Position numbers and translations under genes: made by a program. This document shows positions 34,892 to 45,795 of a stretch of DNA of 64,000 nt, piece by piece. The number at the start of each line of letters is the position of its first letter. The first letter of the stretch is position 1. This stretch comes from Tilletia caries. Taxonomy: Eukaryota; Basidiomycota; Exobasidiomycetes; Tilletiales; Tilletiaceae. The notes under the pieces were generated by a model. It was not told the origin of the DNA and ran no database searches. It worked only from the letters and a program-made list of their open reading frames with translations. Location of the stretch: positions 2,232,001-2,296,000 of the forward strand of contig JALUTQ010000001.1 of the NCBI GenBank assembly GCA_032718865.1. Direction: 5' to 3'.

Positions 34892-35528
34892 CTAGTCCAA
34901 CTTGCAGCTCTGCGGAATGGGAGGGCATCCCTTGGGGGGGTTTTTTTAACTTGTAGCTCTTGCATTCACTGCTGCAGAACGCCGGTATATTGGGCACGAT
35001 CCTGGGATCAAATCGGTCAGCCATGCATCCCTTGTAGCAGTCCTGTAAATCATTGTCGAAAAGTCTGATTGTTCAATGGCATGGTCTCGCAATCAGAACG
35101 CGCTCATTAGCTCGGGAACGTACACCTTTGCCGATAAGAGTCCAAATCGTGCACATGCAGCTCTATGGAGCAGGAAGCAAGACGGAGAGTGCGATGTCAG
35201 TAGAGCAGCTTGAGGGTCTTTGAAACGCCATACACGCAACGTACCGGGATTGCGAGGTCGCTATCGTCTGTCACATCGCAATAGCCCGGGTCCTTCGGAT
35301 CGTCACAAATTGTGTTCTTCTTGCAATGGCCCGCGTACGTCTCTTGACACTTTTTCGGCAACACGAGACTGAGAGGAACCGAGTTGAGGGAAGATAGAAG
35401 AGGGAGATGTCAGAGTGAGGATAACGCAAGAAGAATTTACGGACGAGACTCACATAGCCCCAGTTCGCATTGACGGCGCTGATGGCGAACAGCATGCCGA
35501 TGAGCATCAGGGCACTGAGCGACTTCAT
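34892..35528 (-). pseudogene. Small secreted cysteine-rich protein, copy B, two frame shifts
   Basis: Inverted near-identical copy of the intact gene at 59354-59985. Exon 1 (35528-35454) encodes the same signal peptide. In exon 2 an A-run is five long where the intact copy has four (just after the codons for RVAE), which ends the protein after 14 altered residues. In exon 4 an A7C7 run at 34934-34947 replaces A5C5, so the final GC-PPIPQSC end is lost. All splice sites are preserved. Homopolymer sequencing error could explain both. Confidence 0.75.
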
Positions 35529-36122
35529 GTTGTTCGACTGATGGTAGGTAATTGAGAAGGTTTGGTCGCAACCTGGAAAAGCTTTGATGAGGGAGAGAGG
35601 AAAGGAAGGGAAAGGAGATGGGTGATGAAGCGTCAAAAATATCACTGGGAAGGCGTCCTCTTTATATGCGTTTGCCACTCACCGCGCCTCGGGGATGGTG
35701 AGGGGCAAGCTATTTTGACGAGGTCGCTTCCCTGCGACCAGATGAGAAGATAAGTTGCTGTCACCGAGAGTCGGGCTTCAGCCGCTATAGCGCGACGAAT
35801 CAAAGGTTACTACTGTCGCTTCATCTCATATTCCCGCATCGCCCAGCCTATGCAAGGTACCGCCGATGAGTTCGCGTTCGTGCAAGTCAGGGCATTGCCA
35901 TCCTGACGCCCGCCCTGACGCCGGTCGTCCGGCTGCTGGCATGGCCTCATCGCACCGAGCCAAGAATGAGAACGCAATGGTAGTAGTGCAGGTTGATGCG
36001 GAGGGAAAGTGTACATACAGGGGAAGTCGAAAGTATGGGTGGGATGTGGGAACAAATACAAAAAAGCAGTTTGCATATGGGGAGTCGGGGGTTTGGTTGC
36101 ACAGGGTGAAATCCTCCTACTC
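35529..36122 (-). promoter_or_regulatory. Promoter of secreted copy B
   Basis: TATA-like TTTATAT at 35661-35667 and CCG-N5-CGG at 35764-35774, matching the 59-kb promoter almost base for base. The distal part is the 3' UTR of the H15 fragment. Confidence 0.55.
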
Positions 36123-37087
36123 CTACTCGTCCTCATCGTCGTCGTCATCAACATCATCATCATCCTCCCCGGACGATTCGTCCTCATCATCTTCATTCCC
36201 ATCCCCATTCTTGCCCTTGAGACTTGCGATGAGCCGCTGGAGCTCGCTCTGGATCGCATTATATGGAGCGGCGTCGGTCGACGTCTTGACAGCAACGGCT
36301 GATAAGGTGGGTGCCCCTGGTGTTGTGTTTGATGACATCGTCGAGGGAGCAGAAGGAGGAAGTTCCGCTGGCAGGGAGGTAGGCACACCCGTCGCGTTCG
36401 TCGTATTCACGCCAGACGTGGGCACCGACTTCGAAAGAGCGAGAGCAGTACCCGGTCCGTTGACAACCCCTTCCTCCTCCGAATCGTCATCGTCCTCCTC
36501 CTCATCGTCGTCCTCGTCGTCCTCATCTACCTCCGCAGCCGGCCCTCCCTTCGCCTTGAACAACGCAATAAGCCGCTCCAACTCCGTCTGCACCTGTGCA
36601 GCATTCTGACTGCTCGCAGGTGCCGGTGCACGCGAAGCCGCATAGACCGGAGTCACAGCCGCTGCCGCCGCCGCAGCAGACGCAGGAACCGGAGAGCTCG
36701 GAGTACTGACGACGAATACGAGGGCGCCCCACCCTCAATCCGCTTCGCCTTCGCCGCCTCGTTCGCCGCTTGAGTCTGCGCCGCCTGTGCTTGCGCTTGC
36801 ACCTTCGCTTGATCCCGAGCCTGTGCCTGCGCCTGTGCCTGCGCCTGCGCCTGCGCCTGCACAGCCGCCGCTGCCGCTTTCGCCACCACCGCCTTCTGCT
36901 CGCTCTCCACCGCCTCCCTCTGTTCAGCTGTATAGCTCGCCGGAAGCGGCGGTCGACGGGACACACCGCCAGGAAGCGGGACGGTGCCCGAGCGCGTGTA
37001 CGCGTTCGCAGCCTGCAACATCGCTGATGGGAGTGGTTTCGCGCGGCAATGGTGCAGGTCGAGCATGGCTAGCGGCGTCGCTCCCAT
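36123..37087 (-). pseudogene. 3' fragment of H15-domain gene, copy B
   Basis: Covers about the last 305 codons of the intact gene at 55.38-58.76 kb, from the segment with LHH-RA-PLPSAMLQAANAY to the acidic tail DDDDVDDDDDEDE. A frame shift after PSYSSSVLR (near 36.65-36.7 kb) splits it into two frames. There is no promoter or H15 domain. The last 500 bp are near-identical to the parent; the upstream part is more diverged. The break at 37087 joins directly to the 3' end of a gene like the one at 23978. Confidence 0.82.
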
Positions 37088-37888
37088 TCGAAGACAACAT
37101 CGAAGATAGTGAGTGACAGAGCTTCGCAGCTCTAGGCACTCGGAATTGTGGGTACCAGCCCAAGCAAATCATTCTCGCACGGATGACTGATCACGCTTTC
37201 CTTCGATCGTACAGAGCACCAATGGTGACCAGGTACATCGTGGAGTGGAAATGTGCCAAGGATCAACGTTTCTGCGCTATTCCAGCGTTCCGTCAGGCGT
37301 CAGACTCCAAGTCCATATCCATCATTCTACATATCAGCAAATAATACAACAACAACAATGTTCAGTGCGCAAAGAGCCGCGCATCTGCGTCCGATCGAGT
37401 AAGAACTAACGACTGAAGTCACAGTCATCATGTCCGCCCCGCCTTTTCTCTTCCCCGAGCTCACCTTCATGGTCAAGGCAGACCAATTCTTCGAGATGTA
37501 ACTGCCGCAATTTGAGGCGGGTTCGATTGAAGTCGGTTGACTCTTTGAGAGAAATATGAGGCCAGCCGGTCAGATCTGCTTGCTTTTGTGCCTCGCCTTT
37601 TCGATCAAGTGCGGTCAAGTCATTGAGCTCGCTCCGGAAACGTTGAACGTTCCGCACTCAGTACATTTCTGGTGAGCGAAATGAGAACGTACCTGAGTCG
37701 TACGCGCTGGTACACGACGGCTTTCCCATGATGGCTACAAACCTCCCAGAAGTTTCGCTCTTGCTTAGCTCCAGCACTATCAAGTTCCAACCACTTTCAG
37801 CTGACTTCCAAAAAAAATGGTGCAGAACAGGCTACGTGAAATTTATTGAGGGACGAGAACGAGCAAAAGGAGGAAAGAGATGGCATGT
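37088..37888. repeat. Patchwork of relics between duplicated blocks
   Basis: 37085-37340 is a decayed 3' end and flank of the acidic Cys protein gene (compare 24240-24490). 37406-37860 is the second copy of the relic at 19440-19990; on the minus strand it keeps an 83-codon frame around WPHISLKESTDFNRTRLK. Neither has a promoter or complete gene structure. Confidence 0.55.
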
Positions 37889-38662
37889 CTAAAAGAAGCC
37901 CAGACCGAAGCCGTTCTTCTTCTTCTCAGCTGCAAGCTTCTTGGCGATGGCCTTGTTGTGCTTGAGATCCTCGTGAACAGCTGCAGCTTTGAACTTGGCG
38001 TCCGCATTGACCTCAGCCGCGGCCTTGTGCTTCTTGTCATTCTTGATGTGCGCTTCGACCTTCTCGACCTTCTCCTTCTTGTTCTTGTTGGATCCGCCGA
38101 AGCCCTTGCCCTTGCCGTGTCCCTTGCCCTTGTTTCCGTGACCGGAGTTGTCCTTGCCGTGGCCAGAGTCGTCTTTGCCTCCAAAGTCAAGCCCACTGCC
38201 GAGCCCAAAGCCGTCCCGACGATCGAAGTCAAAGCCGCCGCCAAAGCCGTCCTTGCCGGATTTCTGCTTCTTCTCCTTCTTGAACTTCTTCAGGTCGGCC
38301 TCCTTGTGGTGAGAGTCCTCCTTGGCAGCCGCAGCATCGAACTTCGCCGCCGCCTTGACAGCCGCAGCGTCCTTGTGCTTCTTCGCATTCTCAGCGGCTT
38401 TGAGAGCCTTGAGCTTCTTCTCGGCCAAGCGGTGGTGTCCGCCGTGGCCCTTGCCGTGGTCCTCGCCTCCCTTCTTGTCGCCTTCGAAGAAGTTGCCAAA
38501 AATGCTGCCGACGTCGAGGCCTTTGTTCTGGCCAGAACCGATGTTGCCAGAGCGAGCAGCCAGCTCGGCAGAGTTGTTTTCGCTGGCGAAGGGGGCAGAA
38601 GCAATTGGCTGGGCCACGAGGAGGGCGCAGAGGACGAGGGAAAGCTTGGAGTTGAGCTGCAT
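37889..38662 (-). CDS. Secreted Lys/His/Gly-rich protein (copy 2)
   Basis: Single exon, 257 aa, almost the same as the protein at 15.3 kb. The differences I see are one Lys fewer near the end, GG to GN near the HGKGKG part, DAEFK to DAKFK, and a final GFF instead of GIF. The signal peptide, repeats and composition are the same. Downstream of the stop the two copies are unrelated, so the duplication breakpoint lies at the 3' end of the gene. Both copies could be active. Confidence 0.8.
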   Translation of the reverse strand: MQLNSKLSLVLCALLVAQPIASAPFASENNSAELAARSGNIGSGQNKGLDVGSIFGNFFEGDKKGGEDHGKGHGGHHRLAEKKLKALKAAENAKKHKDAAAVKAAAKFDAAAAKEDSHHKEADLKKFKKEKKQKSGKDGFGGGFDFDRRDGFGLGSGLDFGGKDDSGHGKDNSGHGNKGKGHGKGKGFGGSNKNKKEKVEKVEAHIKNDKKHKAAAEVNADAKFKAAAVHEDLKHNKAIAKKLAAEKKKNGFGLGFF

Positions 38663-40091
38663 CTTGAAGCGAGTGTGAGTGTGAGTGTGAGAGAGGAAAG
38701 AAAGAGAGAGCGAGAGCTGTCCTGCGTGATGAGTGAAGGATGAGTGATGTGATGAACGAGCACCAGACAGCGGGTCGACCTGCCCTTTTGTACCTTCATC
38801 ATCTTCATGCCTACATGACCGAGAGGCTCTTTGCGCTCCTTCACGCCTAGGCACGCGTGCCTTACTGAGCAGGCCTCGCCTAGTAGCCCATTCTGGTAGG
38901 CCCCGTCTGGTTCGATGGCTTTACTGTAGGAGGGGAGCCTCGGCAGTGGTGGCCCGCAATCTCACCTTGACGTTGAGCTGAATGCCAGAAAGCTGACAAG
39001 CTGAAGATCGATTGAGGGAAGAAGAGTGAAGTAGCGCTCCGCAAGTCGCGAGTCATTTCACCCATGTGGTGTGGGGCTGCTGAGGGTCAATGAGTTCGTA
39101 CAAGGTCTGCTGAATGAGGAGGGCTGGCTACTTTCCGCGTCCATGACCGGGCGGGGTGATTCCTCGAGAAGCGTCAGTCGAGGCGGACTGTGCACTCCGT
39201 ATAGCCGCAGTTCGAAGAGAAGCACACAGGGCCCCCCATGGCCCCATCCTCGAGGTCAATGTCGAACGTGAGGACGGGAGAGTGAGGACGAGGGGCACAG
39301 GTAAGGGCGAGGGAGGGGCTCGCGATCAGCCCGTGATCATGGTCAACCGTCGGGCGACCATAAGCACTGCACACTGACCATGCCTCCAGCTCAAGGACCA
39401 ACCAGCACACCTCACAGAACACAGAGAGCAGAACACACCGGGACTCGAGTCTGTGATTTATTCCCCACCAGCCCGCGCCGTCAGCGTGCGCACTTCAGAG
39501 AGGTGGACGAGGCAGAAAACTCTGACACCCGCACCCGCTGTGTTTCAGATACAATTCCGTCTGAGTTCACTGTCCTCACAATTCCTCCGCTCACTCATTG
39601 GCAATCTCAGCTGACCGTGAATCAACTTGACATGAAAGCAGGGTGAGGCGGTCCAGAAAAATCACACTGCTGCAGAAAGCGTTCGATTTGCGTTCTTGAA
39701 GTGCTTACGGTGATGGATGAGCAAGGGATAGCAGGAGGTGGTTGCGGTTGGAGTCATGATCATCCGATCACACAGCGCCAGTTTCCCACGGTCCGGCATC
39801 GGGCTTGCCCACATTCCTCTTCCTCTGCACGACCGCGGTCAGAAGCTTTACGTTCGCAAACAAAAGCGTCTCATCAAGTGATCAACACTTTGGGCTCTGT
39901 TGCGATTGCTATACTTTCTGAGGACATGGGATCTCCAGTTTCACACTGACGAATTTCAAGCGACACAACACATGCATTTGTGCGATGGGAAGAGGTTTGA
40001 GGTGACAGATGAAGAGAGCAGCTTTGGTCGCATCGTTCTAATGTGAGATGATCGGAGCGGGTGAGAAGATGAAGAGAAAGCGAAGTCGGAC
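38663..40091. other. Spacer inside the right copy of the direct duplication
   Basis: Same content as 16120-17549: secreted-gene promoter, then DNA without a supported gene. Confidence 0.5.
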
Positions 40092-41040
40092 TCAATCAGC
40101 CTGGTAGAACTCGGGGCCAGCGACGATGTGCTCGTTGAGCAGCGTGAGATTTTCGGGAGTGACAAAGACGTCCCTGTCCACGAGAGCGATAAACGCAGTT
40201 CCTGTAGAGCGATAGATGAGAGCAGAAGACATGAGTAACTTTGACTTGATCGCAACGAGGAGGTAGGAAATAGAGAGACTGACCATTGATGACGCCTGGT
40301 TGCGATAATCGAGAAAAGGCAGGATGTGATCAGTGCGCCGTCTTGAACACGGGAAAGAATGGGAAAGGGAGACTCACGCTGGCCTACGTCAGGGTAGATA
40401 GTGTCACCGGGTTGCGTGGTCTTGGCTGTACGACTGGTCAGATTACGCTCGAAGAGGGGCGTGAAGGTCACGTTGAGGTTGCCGAACCATGCTGCAAAGC
40501 GTGGCACCCCGCTCGTGTTTGTCTGAGTCAGCTGGTGGTAGGGTCCTTGAATCTCGCCAGGTCGATCCCACTATGAGAACAAAAAGTGTAATCAGCGCCG
40601 TCCTATGCTGGGAGAAGCTCAGGCAATCCCGGCCACTCACACTTAGCTCAACCACTCGGCCAGGGTAGGTCAGCGAGGTGAGGTTGTGGGCGATGTCGGG
40701 TCCACCAGCGCTTGCACCGGCAGCAATGGCGTCTGGCTGGTTGTCTACGTAGAGGCGGGGGAAGATCGGCCACGGCAGTGGCTTGTTCTCCTTGGGGCAC
40801 TGGGTAATCCAGCGAGAGAGGATCGTCCAGTGCATGCAGCATGGCCTGTAAGTAGAGGAGAAGGTCATCGTTTCTGTGGAGAATATAGTTGTACAAGGTC
40901 ACGATGCATGGTGCTCACCTTTGTCAGACCAGTAATGAACCAAACGGTAATGGGGAAGAAGCCCTCCAGCTGGCGGAAAGGTTGACTAGCCTCGGTGACG
41001 ATGGCCTGCTGGACGATAGATGCTGGACGATAGATGCTGG
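40092..41040 (-). pseudogene. Rds1-like ferritin-like gene, 5'-truncated copy
   Basis: Keeps the exons for ASIVQQAIVTE onward, ending VFVTPENLTLLNEHIVAGPE in the correct frame, but the signal peptide, first helices and the EEGH motif are absent because the duplication stops at about 41040. Near 40836 a 7-bp insertion (compare GCCATGCACTGG in the 18-kb copy) shifts the frame at the start of exon 3. Where the 17.6-kb copy has overlong G and T runs, this copy has the in-frame lengths. Confidence 0.8.
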
Positions 41041-41920
41041 TGCTACTTTCGCCGACCTGCGAGCTGCATGAAATGAGCGGGCGGGCGTCTACGGAAGTAT
41101 CGGAACGCTTCTTTTTTCTTTCACCTTGGAACGTTTTTTTTCCTCTCTCTCTCTCGCTCTCTCTGCCCTTCAACTTTCCCTGGAGGACACCCACCTCCAC
41201 TCACATGAAATCTCAACAGAACTAAAGCAAGGCTCAAACTTCAGAAAACGTCACTTGGTGCTGCATGGCCATAGACGTAGCGTTTTTCCCTCCTGCCTAC
41301 ACAGTTCAATTATTCGCACCCGTGCCTTACAAAGCCTGTGATCACCGTGCCTCCCTTCGCATAGCCTCCGCATCGACGCCAGGTTAAAGAGGTACTCATC
41401 AGCCTCCGGATGAAGCATGAACTGCAGCCGGAAGGAAAGGGAAGGGATTAAGAAATTCGCTCTGATTGATTGAGGGAGGGAGGGAGGGAGGGAGGGAGAG
41501 GGGCAAAATTCAACATGGAAGGATGGGGATGGACATGGTGAAGTTGAGGTAGTCTGTAATACTTGGGTAGCCAAAAAGAATTGAGCAAGGTGGTAGGTTG
41601 AGTAAAGACTTCGGATGATAGGGATGGCGAAGGCCAGACGAAAAAAAGGAAGGATGGCGAGGAGGTTGGTTGGGGCGAAGTCGAAAAATGGACCGGAGAC
41701 ATCAAGCACAGCAGGGAGGGAAAGAAGGGAAACAGTCGAGCTCGGAAAAGGCCGAAAGGAGGAATCCTCGAAAAACGTTCGCGTGAAACCCGAATGGAGG
41801 CCGATCGCAACCAGCCAAGAGAACATCCAGCGAAGAAAGTCCCCAAGAGTTCCCTTCCCCGTATACGCGCGCTTCGGAGCGAATGGAGATTTTCCTCCTC
41901 CTGATCAATCACCATCCAAT
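41041..41920. other. Intergenic after the duplication, microsatellite
   Basis: No gene. A GGGA-type run lies at about 41472-41500 and a T/C-rich stretch with CTCT repeats at 41100-41170. The rest is the 3' side of the Tvp38-like gene. Confidence 0.5.
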
Positions 41921-44900
41921 TCAACTGCCATACCTCGCCTCTTCGACTCCCATCTCGCTCGCCGAGCGCGGACCGCCCCGTCGCTGCTGCTGGGCCAATC
42001 TCTGCATCTCAACCAGATCCATCTCCGTCGTCGTCGTCGTGGTTGGGATGACGTCGTCGTCGCCGTCCCCAACCACCACCACCACCGGCGACCCTGCTGC
42101 CGTTACTCCTCCTCCTCCTCCTCCTCCTCCTCCTCCTCCTCCTAATGTGCCGCCGACTCCATCCGAATCTGTGGTAGACGACGAAGAAGCGTTCCACCGC
42201 CGACCGGAGGAGAAGTACTCCTCCGCACTCTTCTCCATCTCCGCAATCCGATCCTCCATACTCATCCCGAGCAGCTCACCGGATTCCCTCGGTCCCCCTC
42301 CATCTGATGCTGCAGCGTCCGGAGTAGGTACAGCAGCAGGGTTCGTCCCGCCGGGAGCGGCCGAGAGCGTCGAAGGCGGCAGGTACGAAGCCGGAGCTGG
42401 GCCCGAGGCCGGTATTGAGGAGGTCGAGGCGGGGACTACCACACCCGGCGTTCCCACAATCGGACTGAGCATACTCATCCCTCCATACCCGCCCGCAGCA
42501 GGCCCAACAGCCTCAGGCCCCAACCTCGGCGGCACGAACGCACGCGTCCGATTCGCCATACCCACACCCGCGCCGGCCGTAGACGAAGCAGCAGCAGCAG
42601 CCATCGGCGTAGACGTCGGTCTCCGCGGACCCGCTGCGTACGAGCTCGGCTCGCCCAGCCCAGACACACGCGGCCGAGCTCCCAGGATACCCGCTCCACC
42701 ACCACTACCGACACCGCCGGGCAGGACGACGGCCCTCCGCCCCCCGGGCACGCTCCCGTTCGCCACGGACGCAGGCAGGCTGGACATCGGCGTCGATACC
42801 GAGGACACGACGGACATCTGCACCGCGCCCATTCCCGCACCCGCTGCCGAAGACGATGAGGACGCTCCTGCGGCGGCATGCGCGTGGGTCGATGCTCCCC
42901 CTCCTGCCCGACCGGAACGAGACCGGTCCGAGGAGGAAGATCCACCAAGACCGTCCGAAAGCGGCAAGGCCACATACCGCGTCTTCGACGAGCCCGCGCC
43001 CGCACCTGCCGACGACGTCGGCCCACCCAACCCAAGCCCAGCCTTAAACCGCCCCACAAGACCAACACCTCCCGACTGCTGCACTGACGGCCCGCCACTG
43101 GTGCCCGTGCCCCACTGATGTCGACCATGGTAACCCCCAGTCTGGCGCAAGTCGATCGCCGCGTCGGTGCTGGGTGCGCGTCCGTAGACCGGCCGCTGGT
43201 GATGATGCGAGAACGGGGAGGACAACGACGAGGAGCCGGGGATGCCGTCCTCGCCTACACGTCCACCGTCGAGCGCAGGCAGGTCATCCTCGTCCTCGTC
43301 CTCTTCAGAGTCAAAGTCATCCTCGTCCTCGGAGTCGTCCAAGTCATCCCCGTCGTCGGAGTACAGCGAATCATCGCTATAGAGAGAATCGCCATCATCC
43401 TGCTCATCCTCGTCGAAATCAAGATCATCGCCGATAAACAGCCGCTGGCGCTCCGCCTCGACCGAGGGTCCCGCTCCGCCACGGACCGAGAACGACGAAC
43501 CAGCCGACGCCGACGACCGTGCATTCGCCCGTCTCCTCCTTCTCCTCCTAGACGACGCGCCGCGTCCCACCCTCGCCTCCTTCTCCCCATCATCTGCCCC
43601 CCCATCGTCCGCCAGATTCTCATCATCCAGCCCATCCACCGCCTTCCGCGCGACGTGCATGAGGTAGAAGAAGATGCCTATGCAGAGCACCACACCCACA
43701 AGCCCCGCAATCCGCTTGACGCGCTCGGCCGTCGCGCTCCGTGCCTTCTCCTCCTCGCTCTCCTCCCCCCCTCCCTCCCCCGGACCAGAGCCAGTGCCGG
43801 ACCCATTCTCAGCCCCATGATACGCCGCAAAGTTCTTTATGCTCGTGCCCAGGCCGGTATGTACGAGAAGTTTGGGCAACGCCAACGCCGTACACGTCGT
43901 ATACGTCCTAAACGTCAACGTCGGACTGCTCGCCAACAGCGTATTCATCAAGTTGTACGGATAGGGCGCGAGCCGAATCAAGAACAGCAACTTGGGCTGT
44001 TTCTCAATGGCGCGTACGACTTTCTTCAACCCGCCGCTCTTGTTGAGGAGGCCCTGCATCCAGCCTTTGAGCATGGTGCGGGAGAGGATGAAGACGGTGA
44101 TGGCCCCGCTGAGGGCGGCGATGTAGGAGATGATGAAGCCTTCGATCATGCCGAAGGAGAAGCCGCAGAGGACGATGAGGGTCGAGTAGAGTGGCATCGG
44201 AGCTGTTTTGTTTTTCAGGAAATGGAGTTAAGTTGTCAAAAAATGTGATATGCGAGAACGCGTGCTACCTTCTGGCCTGGGTACGTACGGAAGGTGGTAA
44301 GGAAGATCAGCCCGCCCATGACGAACTGGCCCCCCAGGCCCAACCTCTGCAGCGTCTGCGACAGCTCATCCAGCGCGGTGAACACCTTCGTATGAAAAAC
44401 AATCACAGTCCCCGTACTTCCCAAACTGACAGCCAACCAAATCAAGAAGGGCACATATGCGTCCAACCACTCGGGCTTCCACACCCTCTCCCTCGTGCGC
44501 GGGTCCCGGAAGGCATCGTCGACTTCGCGACAGGTGCGCATGAACCAGCACCCGATCCGCCTGGCCGTCGTCTGCGGGTGGAGGAAGGCGGCGACGGTGT
44601 TGAAGAAGAGGATGGAGGCGATGGAGCGCATGGACGATAAGGCGGGCCGGTGGGAGAGCGGGTAGGAGGCTGCTTCGTTGGTGTGGCTGCGGCGGTGGTG
44701 GGAGGTGTAGTACGGCCCGTACCGGCCTGACTGGGAGGAATGCTCCGTCTCGTTGGAGCCGAGTCTGCGATGGTGGTGTCGTTCAGCCACGGCGGCCATG
44801 TCGAGCAGGCCGTCCGTGGAAGTCCCTGGTGCAGCAAGAGCGGCGGCTTCTGCGGCCTGTCTTGCCTTCCTCCTCGCCCTTCTCCGTCGGCGTCTCTTGC

Positions 44901-45795
44901 GGTCTGCGTGGGATCCTAATGAGGCCTTTGACTTGAGATTGATGGCCCCCCTGCGCGCCTGTGGTACGATGATGGGACTGGCGGTGAGAAGTTTGGAGGA
45001 GGTGTCCGCCGAGAGGGGTCCATAAACCTGCGGCGAGAGACCGGTGGTGGTGATGAGAGGTGCGCTGGGTGCGAGTAATACGGGCGCAGCTGAGGATGAG
45101 GATGAGGATGAGATGGTGATATGAGGCTGGGGACTGAGAGTGAGTGGGAAGAGCGGTCTGGAGTCTGGTCTTCCCGGGGGAACGGACATCCTGCCGCCAT
45201 GACCTTTACCAGCCTCGTCGTCGTCGTCGTCGTCGTGGTCATCGCCGTCGCTGATGTGAGTGACGAAGCGGGGGGTGTCGTGCAGCCAGGGCGGGTTGTG
45301 GTGGTGGTGGGTTGCGGAGAGGGGCGAGTGTACGGAGTCGCGCTTGCTGATTGCTGATGTGCCTGCGAATGCGGGTGAGAGTGGCCCTGGGCTGAGGTTG
45401 ATGCCTGGGAGGGAGGAGCGGCGGTCGTGCTGGTTTGTGGTGTTGGTGAGTGCGCTGTGCCTGACGCTTGCTGAGGTGGGTGTTGCTGATGTGATGTGGG
45501 GCGACATGGGCCGCTTGCTGGTGGTGACATTGTCGATGTGGTGCACTGTTGTCCTGCGCCTGGCGAGATTGGCTGCTGCTGCTGCTGCTGCTGTTGCTGC
45601 TGTGTCTGCTGTCTGTTGCTGGTGCTGGTGCTGTGGTGGGACAGACTGTGGGCGATCACCAACTGGCTGTGACTCATGGAGGTGCTGGAGATAGGGCGGC
45701 AGGGGAGAGTTGGCGCGGCGGTGGTGGAGCTGGCCCTGCTGCTCCTGGAGCGGCGAGCCAGTTGCCGACCCAGACCCAGACAGTGGAGACGGCAT
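41921..45795 (-). CDS. Tvp38/DedA (SNARE-associated Golgi) domain membrane protein with long disordered arms
   Basis: Two exons, 45795-44289 and 44202-41921 (1262 aa); the ATG is MPSPLSGSGS. A roughly 400-residue Ser/Thr/Gln/His-rich arm precedes the membrane part: AYVPFLIWLAVSLGSTGTVI, GGQFVMGGLIFLTTF spliced to PPMPLYSTLIVLCGFSFGMI, and the signature LFLIRLAPYPYNLMNTLLAS with a final hydrophobic segment, VVLCIGIFFYLMHV. Tvp38 proteins act in Golgi and endosome membranes, probably in lipid handling. The C-terminal 550 residues are low complexity: an acidic Asp/Glu/Ser block, then Ala/Gly/Ser/Pro-rich DNA with a poly-Gly run at about 42105-42143. Yeast Tvp38 is only about a quarter of this length. 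Confidence 0.85.

Larger units (their letters stand above)
31880..37087. repeat. Inverted segmental duplication, left copy (about 5.2 kb)
   Basis: Matches 57830-62975 in reverse orientation. The part corresponding to about 58.48-61.94 kb is close to identical, while both outer ends are clearly more diverged. It contains a Cys-rich secreted gene, a dead MQL-family gene and an H15-gene fragment. The copies are about 21 kb apart in the window. Confidence 0.9.
37895..41040. repeat. Direct segmental duplication, right copy
   Basis: Same-orientation near-identical match to 15350-18500. The right end (about 41020-41045) carries a short local tandem repeat, GATAGATGCTGGAC twice, at the point where the similarity stops. 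Confidence 0.9.

Noticed and set aside
42475..44248. Long + strand open frames opposite the Tvp38-like gene
   Set aside because: They mirror the low-complexity Ala/Gly/Ser codons of the real minus-strand gene, with no domain or splice logic.
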